Positions 56,055-64,000 are shown, counted from the stretch's first letter. The stretch: 64,000 bases of DNA from Rhodosalinus sp041365695 (GCF_041365695.1 NZ_JBGFSJ010000005.1:310001-374000), one strand, 5' to 3'. Made by a program: numbers and translations. The notes: generated by a model from the letters alone, not told the origin.

Positions 56055-56552
56055 TCAGGCGTCTGCGCCCAGTAGCGACCTGCGATAAGCGGCCGCGATC
56101 ACCTCCGGACGCCTTGCATGGTCGGTGCAGAGATATCTTGCGCTCGGGCGCAGGCCGACCCGCCCGAGATCGAGGCGGTCGGCATCCCAGCAGACCCGGA
56201 CCGTCAGATCGCCCGCCGTCAAGCCGTCGGAGTGTAGCCGGCAAGCCTCGGTCAGAAGCTCCATCTCGTCATCGCTGGCGTCGAACCAGGTTTCCCGCAG
56301 GGTCCGGGCATGATGTGCGGCACGCAGCCCGTGTTCGGGATCGTGATCCTCGTTCTCGCGCCGGCTGTCGTGGACCAGCGCGAAGAGTTCGACGACCTTG
56401 AGGTTGGCGCCGGTCGCCGCGGCCAGCATGCGGCCGTTGAAGAGAACGCGGCGCCAATGATCCTCGCCGTGGAACCCGCGATGTCCCAAGGCATGGGTCT
56501 GCACCAGATGCCGAAAGAACGCTTCGCTGACATTCGCGGACGGTTCGAACAT
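56055..56552 (-). CDS. HD-domain phosphohydrolase-like protein
   Basis: This 165-residue protein has HD-superfamily features in order: GFHGEDHWRRVLFNGRML, then ALVHDSRRENEDHDPEHGLR with the HD pair, a later ACRLHSDG, and the distal Asp in CWDADRLDLGRVGL. These suit a metal-dependent phosphohydrolase; the substrate is unknown. The start at MFEPSANVSEAFF is preceded by GAGAGG. A Met 12 codons upstream is also possible. It stands alone between the tRNA and the transporter locus. Confidence 0.82.
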   Translation of the reverse strand: MFEPSANVSEAFFRHLVQTHALGHRGFHGEDHWRRVLFNGRMLAAATGANLKVVELFALVHDSRRENEDHDPEHGLRAAHHARTLRETWFDASDDEMELLTEACRLHSDGLTAGDLTVRVCWDADRLDLGRVGLRPSARYLCTDHARRPEVIAAAYRRSLLGADA

Positions 56553-56763
56553 GGTGCTTTGCCTCTCGTGTTTCGCCTGCCGCGTCATGGGACCTCCCGG
56601 GTCAGGCGGATCATCCCGGGCCGTCTTCCAAGCCACCAGAGACCGGATCGGGTCGCAAGCCGGCGCCGGCCGGCGCCATGCCCCGCATAGAGGCGCGTCG
56701 CCCGGCACTGGCCAGACGCAGGTCCCGGCACGACCGAACGCTCTTTTCCGGTGCGACCACGGT

Positions 56764-57789
56764 TCACTGTTGCTCGATCGCGTTGACCCATTCCCGAAGA
56801 AACGCCTGGCGGTTCAGCGGGTCCAGATACACCATCAATCCGGGCCCCAGGCGGATCGGCCCGAAACCGGCTCTGGCGATTTCACGCGTCTCTCCCAGAG
56901 GTGGCAGCGCCCAATCGCCGGGAGCGTCACGAAGGCCGATGGCGAGCAACCGGTCGACGAACCTGCCCGCACTCTGCGGATCGCCCGAGGCACTCGGGAT
57001 GATCGCGGTCCTCAGGATGACGTTCGAGAAATCGGTCATGCGCAGGATGCGCACACGGCCTCCGGAGTCCCGTGTGACCCTTTCGGCCGCATAACTCCCC
57101 AGCACGTTGTAGGCCAATGCCAGCCGCCCCTCCGCCACGTCGTCGATCATCTGCCCCGAGCAGCAGTAGAGCTTGGGACCGAGGCGCCCCATCACCTCGG
57201 CAAGACGCCAGTAGGCATCGGTCGCCCGTGCCTCCTGCGTCGCGAACAGATAGCCCAACCCGCTTTCCCGCACATCGTAGGTGCCGATCGCATCGCGGAA
57301 GCGTTCCGGGTTGTCGCGAAGAACGTCGATGAGGTCCTGTCGCGTCGTCGGGACCGGCAGGCCGGCGAACCGTTCGGTGGAGATGACCACCACCGCGGGT
57401 TCTGTCGTGAAGGCGAAGATCCGGTCGAGCCAGCGCGCCCAGTCGGGCAGAGCGTCGACCACGGGGGAACGGTGGCTTCGGGCATAGCCGTCGTTCACGA
57501 GCTGGAACTGAAGGTCCATCGCCGACGATATGGCGACGTCGAAGCGCGCGCCGTCGCGTATCGCACGGTGAAGCTCGACCGAGGACGCGACCGCGTAGTC
57601 GAGGGTGAGCCCGGGATTGTCCGCGTGGAAATCCTCGAGGACCGGTGCGAAGACCTCCAGATCAGCCGTCGAGATGATGCGCAACGTCCGGCTGCCTGTG
57701 CCTTCGTAGCGGCGGTGCTCCTCCACCTCCAGCGCGGCGAGCAGCGTCGGCCAGAGGCTCAAGAAGACGGCAATACAAGCGAGACGCAT
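56764..57789 (-). CDS. Periplasmic substrate-binding protein linked to the sensor kinase
   Basis: The 341-residue protein has a signal peptide (MRLACIAVFLSLWPTLLAAL) and an ABC-type, iron-binding-protein-like periplasmic fold. Family-like stretches are LRIISTADLEVFAPVLEDFH, FDVAISSAMDLQFQLVNDGY and VAEGRLALAYNVLGSYAAER. No ABC permease or ATPase is nearby. Instead it overlaps the end of the tctE-like gene by 31 bases, so it is cotranscribed with the two-component system. It may present a ligand to the kinase (inferred). Confidence 0.85.
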   Translation of the reverse strand: MRLACIAVFLSLWPTLLAALEVEEHRRYEGTGSRTLRIISTADLEVFAPVLEDFHADNPGLTLDYAVASSVELHRAIRDGARFDVAISSAMDLQFQLVNDGYARSHRSPVVDALPDWARWLDRIFAFTTEPAVVVISTERFAGLPVPTTRQDLIDVLRDNPERFRDAIGTYDVRESGLGYLFATQEARATDAYWRLAEVMGRLGPKLYCCSGQMIDDVAEGRLALAYNVLGSYAAERVTRDSGGRVRILRMTDFSNVILRTAIIPSASGDPQSAGRFVDRLLAIGLRDAPGDWALPPLGETREIARAGFGPIRLGPGLMVYLDPLNRQAFLREWVNAIEQQ

Positions 57790-59144
57790 GCCCCCCTCCC
57801 TTCCCGGTTGCGGAGGACAAGGCGTCCTCCATGTGCGCGGAGCACGTCGGCGGCGATGGTAAGCCCGAGGCCCGAGCCGACGATACCTTCCACGTTGCCT
57901 CCACGACGGAAGCGCTCGGTGAGCCTTTCGGTCGGTCCCTCGCCCAGGCCCGGGCCCTCGTCGGTCACGCAGATGCGGGCGGCCTTCTCCATCCGTTCGA
58001 CACGGACCGTGACGGCGGTATCCTCGTGCGAGTACTTCACCGCGTTGTCGAGCACGTTGCGAATGGCGTTGTCCAGAAGCACGGCGTCGCCCTCCATCTC
58101 GGCCGGTTCTGCGTAAAGCCTGATCTCGATGTCCTTCATGGCGGCCGTCGGCTCCAGCGCTTCGACCGCGCGGCGGGCGAGATCGGCCAGGTCGAGCCGG
58201 TCGCCGGCAAGATGATCGGCCCGGAAAGCCACCGTGGCATGATCGAGAAGCTGACCCGCCGAGCGCGAGCTTTCATCGACGGCGTGGATCATGCGGCGCA
58301 GGCGCGCCCGGGCGCTCTCGTCCCTGATCGAGCGGAGCGCGACCTCGGCCTCGGCGCGCACCGTGGCAAGTGGCGTCCGGACCCTGTGGGCGGCCTCGGC
58401 GATGAAGTCCTCCGATCGCCGGATCGACTGGCCAAGCCGGTCCATCAGCCGATTGAGGGCGTCCAGAAGGGGCGCGAGTTCGGTCGGAGCGGGGCGCCTG
58501 AGAGGGCGCAGGTCGGACGGCCCGCGACGCGAGACCGCCTGCGCGATCTCGTTGAGCGGACGCAGGGACGTGCGCGCGGCGAAGAAGGAAAGGCCGACCG
58601 CGACCATGAAGAAGGCGACCGACAACGTGGCCGCGAATTGCGAGAGCTCCCCGGTCAGGGCACGTACGCCGTTTCTCGTCTGAGCCACGGTGACGACCGT
58701 GCGCAAGGGCTCGTTTCCCAGCAGCACCACCCGGGTGAGCGAGGCCATGCGCACCTCGTCTCCACGATAGGAACCGGTATAGAAGACGACGCGTCCCGGC
58801 GGCGTGACATCGAGCGTCGGCACCGGAAGGTCGGGATAGCCCGTCAGCGTCTCACGCCCGGCGGTTACGAGATAGAACACGCGGTCCTCGCTTATCGCAC
58901 CCAGCATCGAGAAGGCCGAATAGGGCAGTTCCAGCCGCACCTCGCCCCGTTCGGTGCGCAGCGTTTCGGCGATCGTGGTCGCGGAGGCCGCAAGCACGTT
59001 GTCCTGGGTCCGTTCGGCCGCCTGACGTGCGAGCCCCGTGACCATCGCCCAGGACATGACGGACAGAAGTGCCGCGACCGCGGCGAGCAGGAGCGTCAGC
59101 CGGCGTCCGATCGAGCCGGATGCTCTCCCGGCCCGTGCGATCAA
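57759..59144 (-). CDS. TctE-like sensor histidine kinase
   Basis: The 461-residue inner-membrane kinase has two membrane segments (about 18-36 and 170-192) around a periplasmic sensor domain of the TctE (2CSK_N) type. A HAMP-like linker follows, then the H-box EAAHRVRTPLATVRAEAEVA (His253), the N-box DNAIRNVLDNAVKYSHEDTA, and the ATP site DEGPGLGEG and GSGLGLTIAADVLRAHGG. It overlaps the regulator gene upstream by four bases and the binding-protein gene downstream by 31. It likely senses a carboxylate imported by tctCBA. Confidence 0.92.
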   Translation of the reverse strand: MIARAGRASGSIGRRLTLLLAAVAALLSVMSWAMVTGLARQAAERTQDNVLAASATTIAETLRTERGEVRLELPYSAFSMLGAISEDRVFYLVTAGRETLTGYPDLPVPTLDVTPPGRVVFYTGSYRGDEVRMASLTRVVLLGNEPLRTVVTVAQTRNGVRALTGELSQFAATLSVAFFMVAVGLSFFAARTSLRPLNEIAQAVSRRGPSDLRPLRRPAPTELAPLLDALNRLMDRLGQSIRRSEDFIAEAAHRVRTPLATVRAEAEVALRSIRDESARARLRRMIHAVDESSRSAGQLLDHATVAFRADHLAGDRLDLADLARRAVEALEPTAAMKDIEIRLYAEPAEMEGDAVLLDNAIRNVLDNAVKYSHEDTAVTVRVERMEKAARICVTDEGPGLGEGPTERLTERFRRGGNVEGIVGSGLGLTIAADVLRAHGGRLVLRNREGRGACVSLVLPSS

Positions 59145-59806
59145 ACGCCGGCCTCCATCCGGTAGCCGAGCCCGCGGACGGTGTCGATGCGGACGCCCAT
59201 GTCGCCGATGCGGCGTCTCAGCCGGCCGACATATACCTCGATCGCGTTCTCGGTGACCTCGGCATCGTGGCTGAACAGCCGGTCCATGAGCTGCGCCTTC
59301 GAAAGGATCTGTCCCGGGTGCCGGGCGAAGACTTCCAGCAGGCGGATTTCCCGACTGCGCAGTTCCAGCGTCTTGGGGCCGCAGTGCAGCGTGCCGGCCA
59401 CCGGGTCGAAAATACAGTTCCCCAGCGCGATCTCGTTGCGGGCCGATCCGCGGCGGCGGCGCAACACGGCCCTGCAGCGCGCCTCGAGTTCCGCGAAGTC
59501 GAACGGCTTGGTGAGGTAGTCATCCGCACCGTGATCGAGTGCGACGACCCGGTCGGACACCTGGCTGCGCGCCGTCAGCACGATGACCGGCACCTCGAGG
59601 CGCGCGCGGCTGCGTATCAGGAAATCGCGCCCGTCGCCGTCCGGCAGCATCACGTCGAGAAGGATCAGGTCGTACTCGGTCGTGGCAAGCCAGTCCTCCG
59701 CGGCCGCGAGGCTGGCCGCGTGATCTACCGCGTGCCCGTCGAGCGCGAGCCGGCTCACGACCGCCTCTGCCAGCTCGAGATTGTCCTCGACCAGAAGATA
59801 CCGCAC
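59141..59806 (-). CDS. TctD-like OmpR-family response regulator
   Basis: The 221-residue regulator has a receiver domain with Glu7-Asp8, phospho-acceptor Asp51 in LILLDVMLPDGDG and Lys100 in DDYLTKPFDF. A winged-helix C-terminal domain follows (LELRSREIRLLEVFARHPGQ, then EVTENAIEVYVGRLRRRIGD). It is divergent from tctC, with 124 bases between starts. It probably activates tctCBA through the direct repeats at 59850-59868. Confidence 0.94.
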   Translation of the reverse strand: MRYLLVEDNLELAEAVVSRLALDGHAVDHAASLAAAEDWLATTEYDLILLDVMLPDGDGRDFLIRSRARLEVPVIVLTARSQVSDRVVALDHGADDYLTKPFDFAELEARCRAVLRRRRGSARNEIALGNCIFDPVAGTLHCGPKTLELRSREIRLLEVFARHPGQILSKAQLMDRLFSHDAEVTENAIEVYVGRLRRRIGDMGVRIDTVRGLGYRMEAGV

Positions 59807-59849
59807 CCGCTTCCCCCCTTGCCCTCGCGGCCAGCCGGTCTTCTCCGTC

Positions 59850-59868
59850 GTGTCAGGCTGGTGTCAGG
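59850..59868 (+). promoter_or_regulatory. Tandem GTGTCAGG repeats, probable TctD operator
   Basis: GTGTCAGG occurs at 59850-59857 and again at 59861-59868, a spacing of 11 bases (one helical turn). OmpR-type regulators bind such tandem repeats. They lie midway between the divergent tctD-like and tctC genes. Confidence 0.55.
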
Positions 59869-59930
59869 TTCATGTGGTGGAGGAAGACCATGGGCGGCGG
59901 AGGACCGCCTGTCAAACTGGAGGAAAATTC

Positions 59931-60917
59931 ATGAACACCTTTGGGTGCACGCGTCGCGCGCTTCTCGTCGCGGCGACGGCGACCCTGGCCGTCGGCGGCC
60001 AGGCTCACGCCGACAACCACCAGATGATGGACGAGATCCACTTCATCGTTCCCGGGGGCGCCGGCGGCGGCTGGGACGGCACGGCGCGCGGCACGGGCGA
60101 GGCGCTGACGAAATCCGGCCTCGTGGGCAGCGCGACCTACGAGAACATGTCGGGCGGCGGCGGCGGCGTCGCGATCGCCTACATGATCGAAAACGCCGAT
60201 AGCCTCGACAACACGCTGATGGTGAACTCCACGCCCATCGTCATCCGCTCGCTCACCGGCGTTTTCCCGCAGAGCTTCCGCGATCTGACGCTGGTGGCCG
60301 GCACGATCGGCGACTATGCCGCGATCGTCGTGCCCGCCGACAGTCCGATCGAGGACATGGAGGCGCTTCTGGCCGAATACGCCTCGCAGGGTACGGACTT
60401 CGCCATCGGCGGCGGATCGGTCCCGGGCGGAATGGATCACCTGGTGGCGGCCATGGTGATGCAGGCCGCGGGCGAGAACCCGACCGAGGTCAACTACATC
60501 CCCTACGATGCGGGCGGCGAGGCGATGGCAGGCCTGCTTTCGGGCGAGATCGATGCCTTGTCCACTGGCTTCTCCGAGGCGATCGCCCTGGCCGACCAGG
60601 ACGAGGTCCGCATCCTGGGTGTGACCGCGCCCGACCGCGTGCCGGCCTATGACGAGGCGCCGACCTTCGCCGAGCAGGGGATCGACACGACCTTCATCAA
60701 CTGGCGCGGCTTCTTCGGTCCTCCGGGAATGGAAGAGCAACAGCGCCAGCAATACATCGAGACCCTCGCGGCGATGTACGATACCGAGGCCTGGGAAGAG
60801 GTCCGCGCGCGCAACGGATGGGTCAACATCTGGAACCCGGGCGAGGATTTCCGCAGCTTTCTCGAAGCACAGGAAAAGGAAATCGGTGACCTGATGCGGA
60901 CGCTCGGCTTTCTCTGA
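59931..60917 (+). CDS. tctC: Tripartite tricarboxylate transporter substrate-binding protein TctC
   Basis: This is the periplasmic receptor of a TTT-family secondary carboxylate importer, 328 residues. A signal peptide (FGCTRRALLVAATATLAVGG) with an Arg pair is followed by IHFIVPGGAGGGWDGTARGT, the TctC beta-loop that binds carboxylates through backbone amides. GGSVPGGMDHLVAAMVMQAA and GLLSGEIDALSTGFSEAIAL follow. GGAGGAAAATTC precedes the start. It is expressed ahead of tctB and tctA, with a structured gap between. Confidence 0.94.
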   Translation: MNTFGCTRRALLVAATATLAVGGQAHADNHQMMDEIHFIVPGGAGGGWDGTARGTGEALTKSGLVGSATYENMSGGGGGVAIAYMIENADSLDNTLMVNSTPIVIRSLTGVFPQSFRDLTLVAGTIGDYAAIVVPADSPIEDMEALLAEYASQGTDFAIGGGSVPGGMDHLVAAMVMQAAGENPTEVNYIPYDAGGEAMAGLLSGEIDALSTGFSEAIALADQDEVRILGVTAPDRVPAYDEAPTFAEQGIDTTFINWRGFFGPPGMEEQQRQQYIETLAAMYDTEAWEEVRARNGWVNIWNPGEDFRSFLEAQEKEIGDLMRTLGFL

Positions 60918-60940
60918 GCCGGGCCAAAACGCCTGAAAAG

Positions 60941-61009
60941 GCGCGGGGCGGCGGGCGGATCCCGCCCTGGCATCGCCAGACGGACCGGGCTCGCCCGGCC
61001 GCCCCGCGC
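60941..61009 (+). other. Cloverleaf-like inverted-repeat element between tctC and tctB
   Basis: A perfect 12-bp outer stem GCGCGGGGCGGC (60941-60952) / GCCGCCCCGCGC (60998-61009) encloses three smaller hairpins. These are GGGCGG-ATC-CCGCCC (60953-60967), TGGC-ATC-GCCA (60968-60978) and CCGGG-CTCG-CCCGG (60985-60997, sharing one edge base). It probably stabilises or partially terminates the tctC message. Confidence 0.75.
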
Positions 61010-61040
61010 GACACCTGCGGTTTCGAAGGGAGGGGACGCC

Positions 61041-61532
61041 ATGGCGCTGGATCGATGGATCGCGCTGATCTTCATCACGTTGTGCTGCATCTACGGCTAC
61101 GCGGCCTTCTTCACGATGGACGAGCTTCTGCCGCCCTTCATGCAGCGCAACCCGGTCTGGCCATCGACCTTTCCGAAAGTGCTGGCGGTGCTCGGCATCA
61201 TCGTGGGGCTGGTCGTGCTGTCGGGGCTGGAGAAGCCCGGCAGCGAGGACGAGCCCTCCGCAGTCGACATCAACTACCGCCGGCTGCACGACTACAATCT
61301 CGGCCAGGCCCTGCTCCTCTTGGGCCTGATGGTGGTCTACGCTCTCGCGCTGCGTCCGGCAGGTTTCCTGCTCGCGACCACCGTCTTCCTGGCCGGGGGC
61401 GCCGCGATCCTCGGCGAGCGGCGCTGGGTCACCATGATGCTCGTCGCCGTCATCGCCAGCGGCGCCGTCTGGTATCTCGTGCAGGAGGTGCTGGGCATCT
61501 TCCTGCGTCCGCTTCCCTTTTTCCTGAGGTGA
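61041..61532 (+). CDS. tctB: Tripartite tricarboxylate transporter small membrane subunit TctB
   Basis: TctB is the small four-helix membrane subunit of the TTT importer. The 163-residue protein has hydrophobic segments at about 7-25, 46-62, 90-120 and 128-150, with a polar loop after the second (KPGSEDEPSAVDINYRRL). GGFLLATTVFL-like RPAGFLLATTVFLAGGAAIL is typical of the family. It follows GGGAGGGGAC and lies 3 bases before tctA. Confidence 0.93.
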   Translation: MALDRWIALIFITLCCIYGYAAFFTMDELLPPFMQRNPVWPSTFPKVLAVLGIIVGLVVLSGLEKPGSEDEPSAVDINYRRLHDYNLGQALLLLGLMVVYALALRPAGFLLATTVFLAGGAAILGERRWVTMMLVAVIASGAVWYLVQEVLGIFLRPLPFFLR

Positions 61533-61535
61533 GCC

Positions 61536-63062
61536 ATGCTTGAGGGCATCATGATCGGCCTTTCGGCCGCCTTTTCGGTCCAGAACCTCCTGATGGTGGT
61601 TGCGGGCTGCCTGATCGGCACCTTCATCGGAATGCTTCCGGGTCTCGGGCCGATGTCCATCATCGCCATCATGATCCCGGTCGCGATCTCGATGGGTGAT
61701 CCGACCGCGGCGCTGATCCTGCTGGCAGGTGTCTATTACGGGGCGATCTTCGGGGGCTCGACCTCCTCGATCCTGCTGAACGCGCCGGGGGTCGCGGGTA
61801 CGGTGGCGACCTCGTTCGACGGCTATCCGATGGCGCGGAACGGAATGGCGGGCAAGGCCCTGACGATTGCGGCCGTCTCGAGCTTCGCCGGCGGCACGAT
61901 CGGGGCGATCCTTCTTGCCATCTTCGCGCCCGCGCTGTCGTCGGTCGCGCTCCTGTTCCACTCCGCGGAGTACTTCGCACTCATGGTCGTGGGGCTTTCG
62001 GCGATCGCGGCGTTCGCGGGAACGGGCCAGGTCGCGAAGGCACTGATGATGACGGTTCTCGGGCTGATCCTCGCCACCGTGGGCGAAGGCGCGCTCTTCA
62101 ACATGCCGCGTTTCACGATGGGACTGATGGACCTGCAATCGGGCATAAACTTCATCACCCTCGCCATGGCGATGTTCGCTTTGCCCGAGGCGCTGTTCCT
62201 TGTTCTGAACCCGGCGCGCTCCAGCCGGGGCGGCGAGGCCGGGGGCTCCGCCAGGATCACCGGCCTGCGGTTTTCGAAGGAGGAAGGGCGGGCGATCCTC
62301 CCCGTCATCGGGCGACAGTCGGTCCAGGGGTTCTTCATCGGTGTGCTGCCGGGCGCAGGCGCCACCATCGCGTCGTTCCTGGGCTATGCGGTCGAGCGCA
62401 ACATCGCCAAGGGCGACGACCAGGCACAGTTCGGCAAAGGCTCCGTCAAGGGCCTCGCGGCGCCGGAGACGGCCAACAACGCGGCCTGCACGGGATCTTT
62501 CGTGCCGCTTCTGACGCTCGGCATCCCGGGCTCGGGGACGACCGCGATCCTTCTGGGCGCGCTCATCGCACTCAACGTGACACCGGGTCCGCGGCTGATG
62601 ATCGACGAGCCCGAAATCTTCTGGGCGGTCATCACGTCGATGTTCATCGGCAATGTCGTGCTGATCATCCTGAACCTGCCGCTCATCCCCTACATCGCCA
62701 AGGTCCTGTCGATCCCGCGCAACTACCTGATCCCGTTCATCCTCTTCTTCACCATGATTGGGGCCTATATCGGGCAGAACAACGCCACCGAGCTCTTGAT
62801 GCTCGTCGGCCTCGGCGTGCTGGCGACGGTGCTGCGCTTCGCGGACTATCCGCTCGCGCCGCTTCTCATCGGCTTCATCCTAGGAACCATGCTGGAGAAC
62901 AATTTCGCCCGCTCCATGCAGCTCTACCGGGGCCTCGATTTCATCTGGGAGCGCCCGATGACGCTCGCGCTCCTCGTCCTCGCGCTCCTGCTCGTGCTTC
63001 TGCCGAGCTTCCGTGCGCGGCGGGCGCGGCGCCGTGCCGAAGGGGTGGCCGATGGGGACTGA
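61536..63062 (+). CDS. tctA: Tripartite tricarboxylate transporter large permease TctA
   Basis: TctA is the twelve-helix sodium- or proton-coupled permease of the TTT family. The 508-residue protein has the conserved motifs GMLPGLGPMSIIAIMIPVAI, GGSTSSILLNAPGVAGTVAT and FDGYPMARNG. It also has GVLPGAGATIASFLGYAVER and GIPGSGTTAILLGALIALNV, the two signature loops of TctA. It overlaps the downstream CoA-transferase gene by 11 bases. Confidence 0.97.
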   Translation: MLEGIMIGLSAAFSVQNLLMVVAGCLIGTFIGMLPGLGPMSIIAIMIPVAISMGDPTAALILLAGVYYGAIFGGSTSSILLNAPGVAGTVATSFDGYPMARNGMAGKALTIAAVSSFAGGTIGAILLAIFAPALSSVALLFHSAEYFALMVVGLSAIAAFAGTGQVAKALMMTVLGLILATVGEGALFNMPRFTMGLMDLQSGINFITLAMAMFALPEALFLVLNPARSSRGGEAGGSARITGLRFSKEEGRAILPVIGRQSVQGFFIGVLPGAGATIASFLGYAVERNIAKGDDQAQFGKGSVKGLAAPETANNAACTGSFVPLLTLGIPGSGTTAILLGALIALNVTPGPRLMIDEPEIFWAVITSMFIGNVVLIILNLPLIPYIAKVLSIPRNYLIPFILFFTMIGAYIGQNNATELLMLVGLGVLATVLRFADYPLAPLLIGFILGTMLENNFARSMQLYRGLDFIWERPMTLALLVLALLLVLLPSFRARRARRRAEGVADGD

Positions 63063-64000
63063 GGCCGCCGCACCGCTCGCCGGTGTGCGCGTGCTGGATC
63101 TGACGAATGTCCTCGCCGGTCCCTTCGCCTGCCATCAGCTCGCACATCTGGGAGCCGAGGTCATCAAGGTGGAGGCGGTGGGTCGGGGCGATCTCGCGCG
63201 GAACCTGGGCGCGGATGCCGACCTTTCGGCGAAGGGCATGGGGATCAGCTTTCTCGCCCAGAACGCCGGCAAGAAGTCTTTGACGCTGAACTTGAAGGCC
63301 CCGGGCGGCAAGGAGGCGCTGAAGCGGCTCGTGGCCACGTCCGACGTTCTTGTCGAGAACTTCCGGCCCGGCGTGATGGATCGGCTCGGTCTCGGCCACG
63401 GCACGTTGCGGGCGGAAAACCCGCGGCTGATCTACTGCGCCATCTCGGGTTTCGGGCAGGACGGACCCTGGGCCGACCGCCCTGCCTACGACCAGATCGT
63501 TCAGGGCGCCTCCGGCGTCATGTCGATCACGGGCGATCCCGACAGCGCGCCCTTGCGCGTGGGCTATCCGCTGGCCGATACGGTGGGCGGACTGACCGCC
63601 GCGATGGCGGTCTGCGCGGCGTTGAACGCGCCCGAGCGCGGTGCCTTCATCGATGTGTCCATGCTCGAGGCGGTGCTGGCGACGATGGGCTGGGTCGTGT
63701 CGAACCACCTGATCGGCGGTGTCTCGCCGCGTCCCGAAGGCAACGAGAACCCCACCTCCGCCCCTTCGGGCACATTCCAATGCGCGGATGCACCGGTGAA
63801 CATCGCCGCGAACAAGGATGAGCAATGGGAGGCGCTTGTCCGCCATCTCGGGCGAGAGGACCTTCTCGCCGTGCCCGATTACGCCACGCGAGAGGACCGC
63901 AAGCGCAACCGGTTCCGGCTCAGGGCGGAACTCGAGACCGTGTTGACGACGCGGCCCGCCCAAGACTGGGCGCGAGAGCTCAACGCGATCGGGGTGCCTG
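63052..64000 (+). CDS. CaiB/BaiF CoA-transferase family III (C-terminus cut by window edge)
   Basis: The visible 316 residues start MGTEAAAPLAGVRVLDLTNV and match the class III CoA-transferase (CaiB/Frc) family, which moves CoA between carboxylic acids. Key stretches are LAGPFACHQLAHLGAEVIKV, NAGKKSLTLNLK, VLVENFRPGVMDRLGLGH and the catalytic-Asp region RPAYDQIVQGASGVMSITGD. The 11-base overlap with tctA places it in the transporter operon, so the imported acid is probably activated to a CoA thioester (inferred). The 3' end lies outside the window. Confidence 0.93.
   Translation, partial: MGTEAAAPLAGVRVLDLTNVLAGPFACHQLAHLGAEVIKVEAVGRGDLARNLGADADLSAKGMGISFLAQNAGKKSLTLNLKAPGGKEALKRLVATSDVLVENFRPGVMDRLGLGHGTLRAENPRLIYCAISGFGQDGPWADRPAYDQIVQGASGVMSITGDPDSAPLRVGYPLADTVGGLTAAMAVCAALNAPERGAFIDVSMLEAVLATMGWVVSNHLIGGVSPRPEGNENPTSAPSGTFQCADAPVNIAANKDEQWEALVRHLGREDLLAVPDYATREDRKRNRFRLRAELETVLTTRPAQDWARELNAIGVP

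Noticed and set aside
56662..56677. Perfect 16-bp palindrome GGCGCCGGCCGGCGCC
   Set aside because: It is built only of G and C in GC-rich DNA, lies in a gene-free stretch between two minus-strand genes, has no second copy that I noticed, and shows no relation to a promoter.

Overview
The window is GC-rich chromosomal DNA from an alphaproteobacterium. It most resembles the Rhodobacteraceae (Roseobacter/Rhodobacter group). The evidence is the flaF-flbT-flagellin block, the mutM / enoyl-CoA hydratase / rpsT / dnaA / dnaN run, the mce-DUF1467 pair, and a bchE-bchJ pair for anaerobic bacteriochlorophyll synthesis. The bchE-bchJ pair points to a phototroph or facultative phototroph. I see no insertion sequences, prophage, CRISPR array or rRNA. 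One assembly gap (10 N, then a run of 16 C) lies at 40396-40421.

Layout. 1-12136 is a flagellar gene block: fliL (cut by the window edge), flgH, flgA, flgG, flgF, fliQ, fliE, flgC and flgB on the minus strand; fliI divergent; then a DUF1217 protein, flbT, flaF, flagellin, a FlgN-like chaperone and a FlgJ-like rod-binding protein on the minus strand; then fliK and flgD on the plus strand. 12574-20148 is housekeeping: ubiB and ubiE (ubiquinone), mutM, an enoyl-CoA hydratase, rpsT, dnaA and dnaN. dnaN is followed by a convergent uppP rather than recF. 21186-27255 is gltD-gltB (glutamate synthase). 27765-32614 carries mtgA, a GST, queG, msrB-msrA and an EamA exporter.

32624-40340 is a polyamine-type module: an ABC importer (potF, potG, potH, potI) with an FAD amine oxidase on the minus strand, a divergent GntR regulator, and a class III aminotransferase. 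A TTTGATCA palindrome lies in front of both potF and the aminotransferase and is the probable GntR operator. carB (40474-43776) is divergent from bchE-bchJ. The region between them holds a TTGA-N6-TCAA Fnr-type box overlapping a perfect TGTCAA-N6-TTGACA PpsR/CrtJ-type palindrome. Next come cfa, aspS, an orphan receiver protein, mce, DUF1467, an EI24/CysZ-like membrane protein, a nitroreductase, a DUF167 protein, a small hypothetical and a lipoprotein M48 peptidase.

53877-54689 encodes three consecutive small Cys-rich paralogues (CxxCx5CxxWL...CRN, DUF6455-like) behind a second TTGA-N6-TCAA box. This is the best candidate for an undescribed oxygen- or redox-responsive system. After an NDUFA9-like protein, tRNA-Leu(CAG) and an HD-domain protein, the window ends (56764-64000) in a tripartite tricarboxylate transporter locus. 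It has a TctD/TctE two-component system with an overlapping extra periplasmic binding protein, tctC-tctB-tctA, and a CaiB/BaiF CoA-transferase cut by the window end. A cloverleaf-like inverted-repeat structure sits between tctC and tctB.
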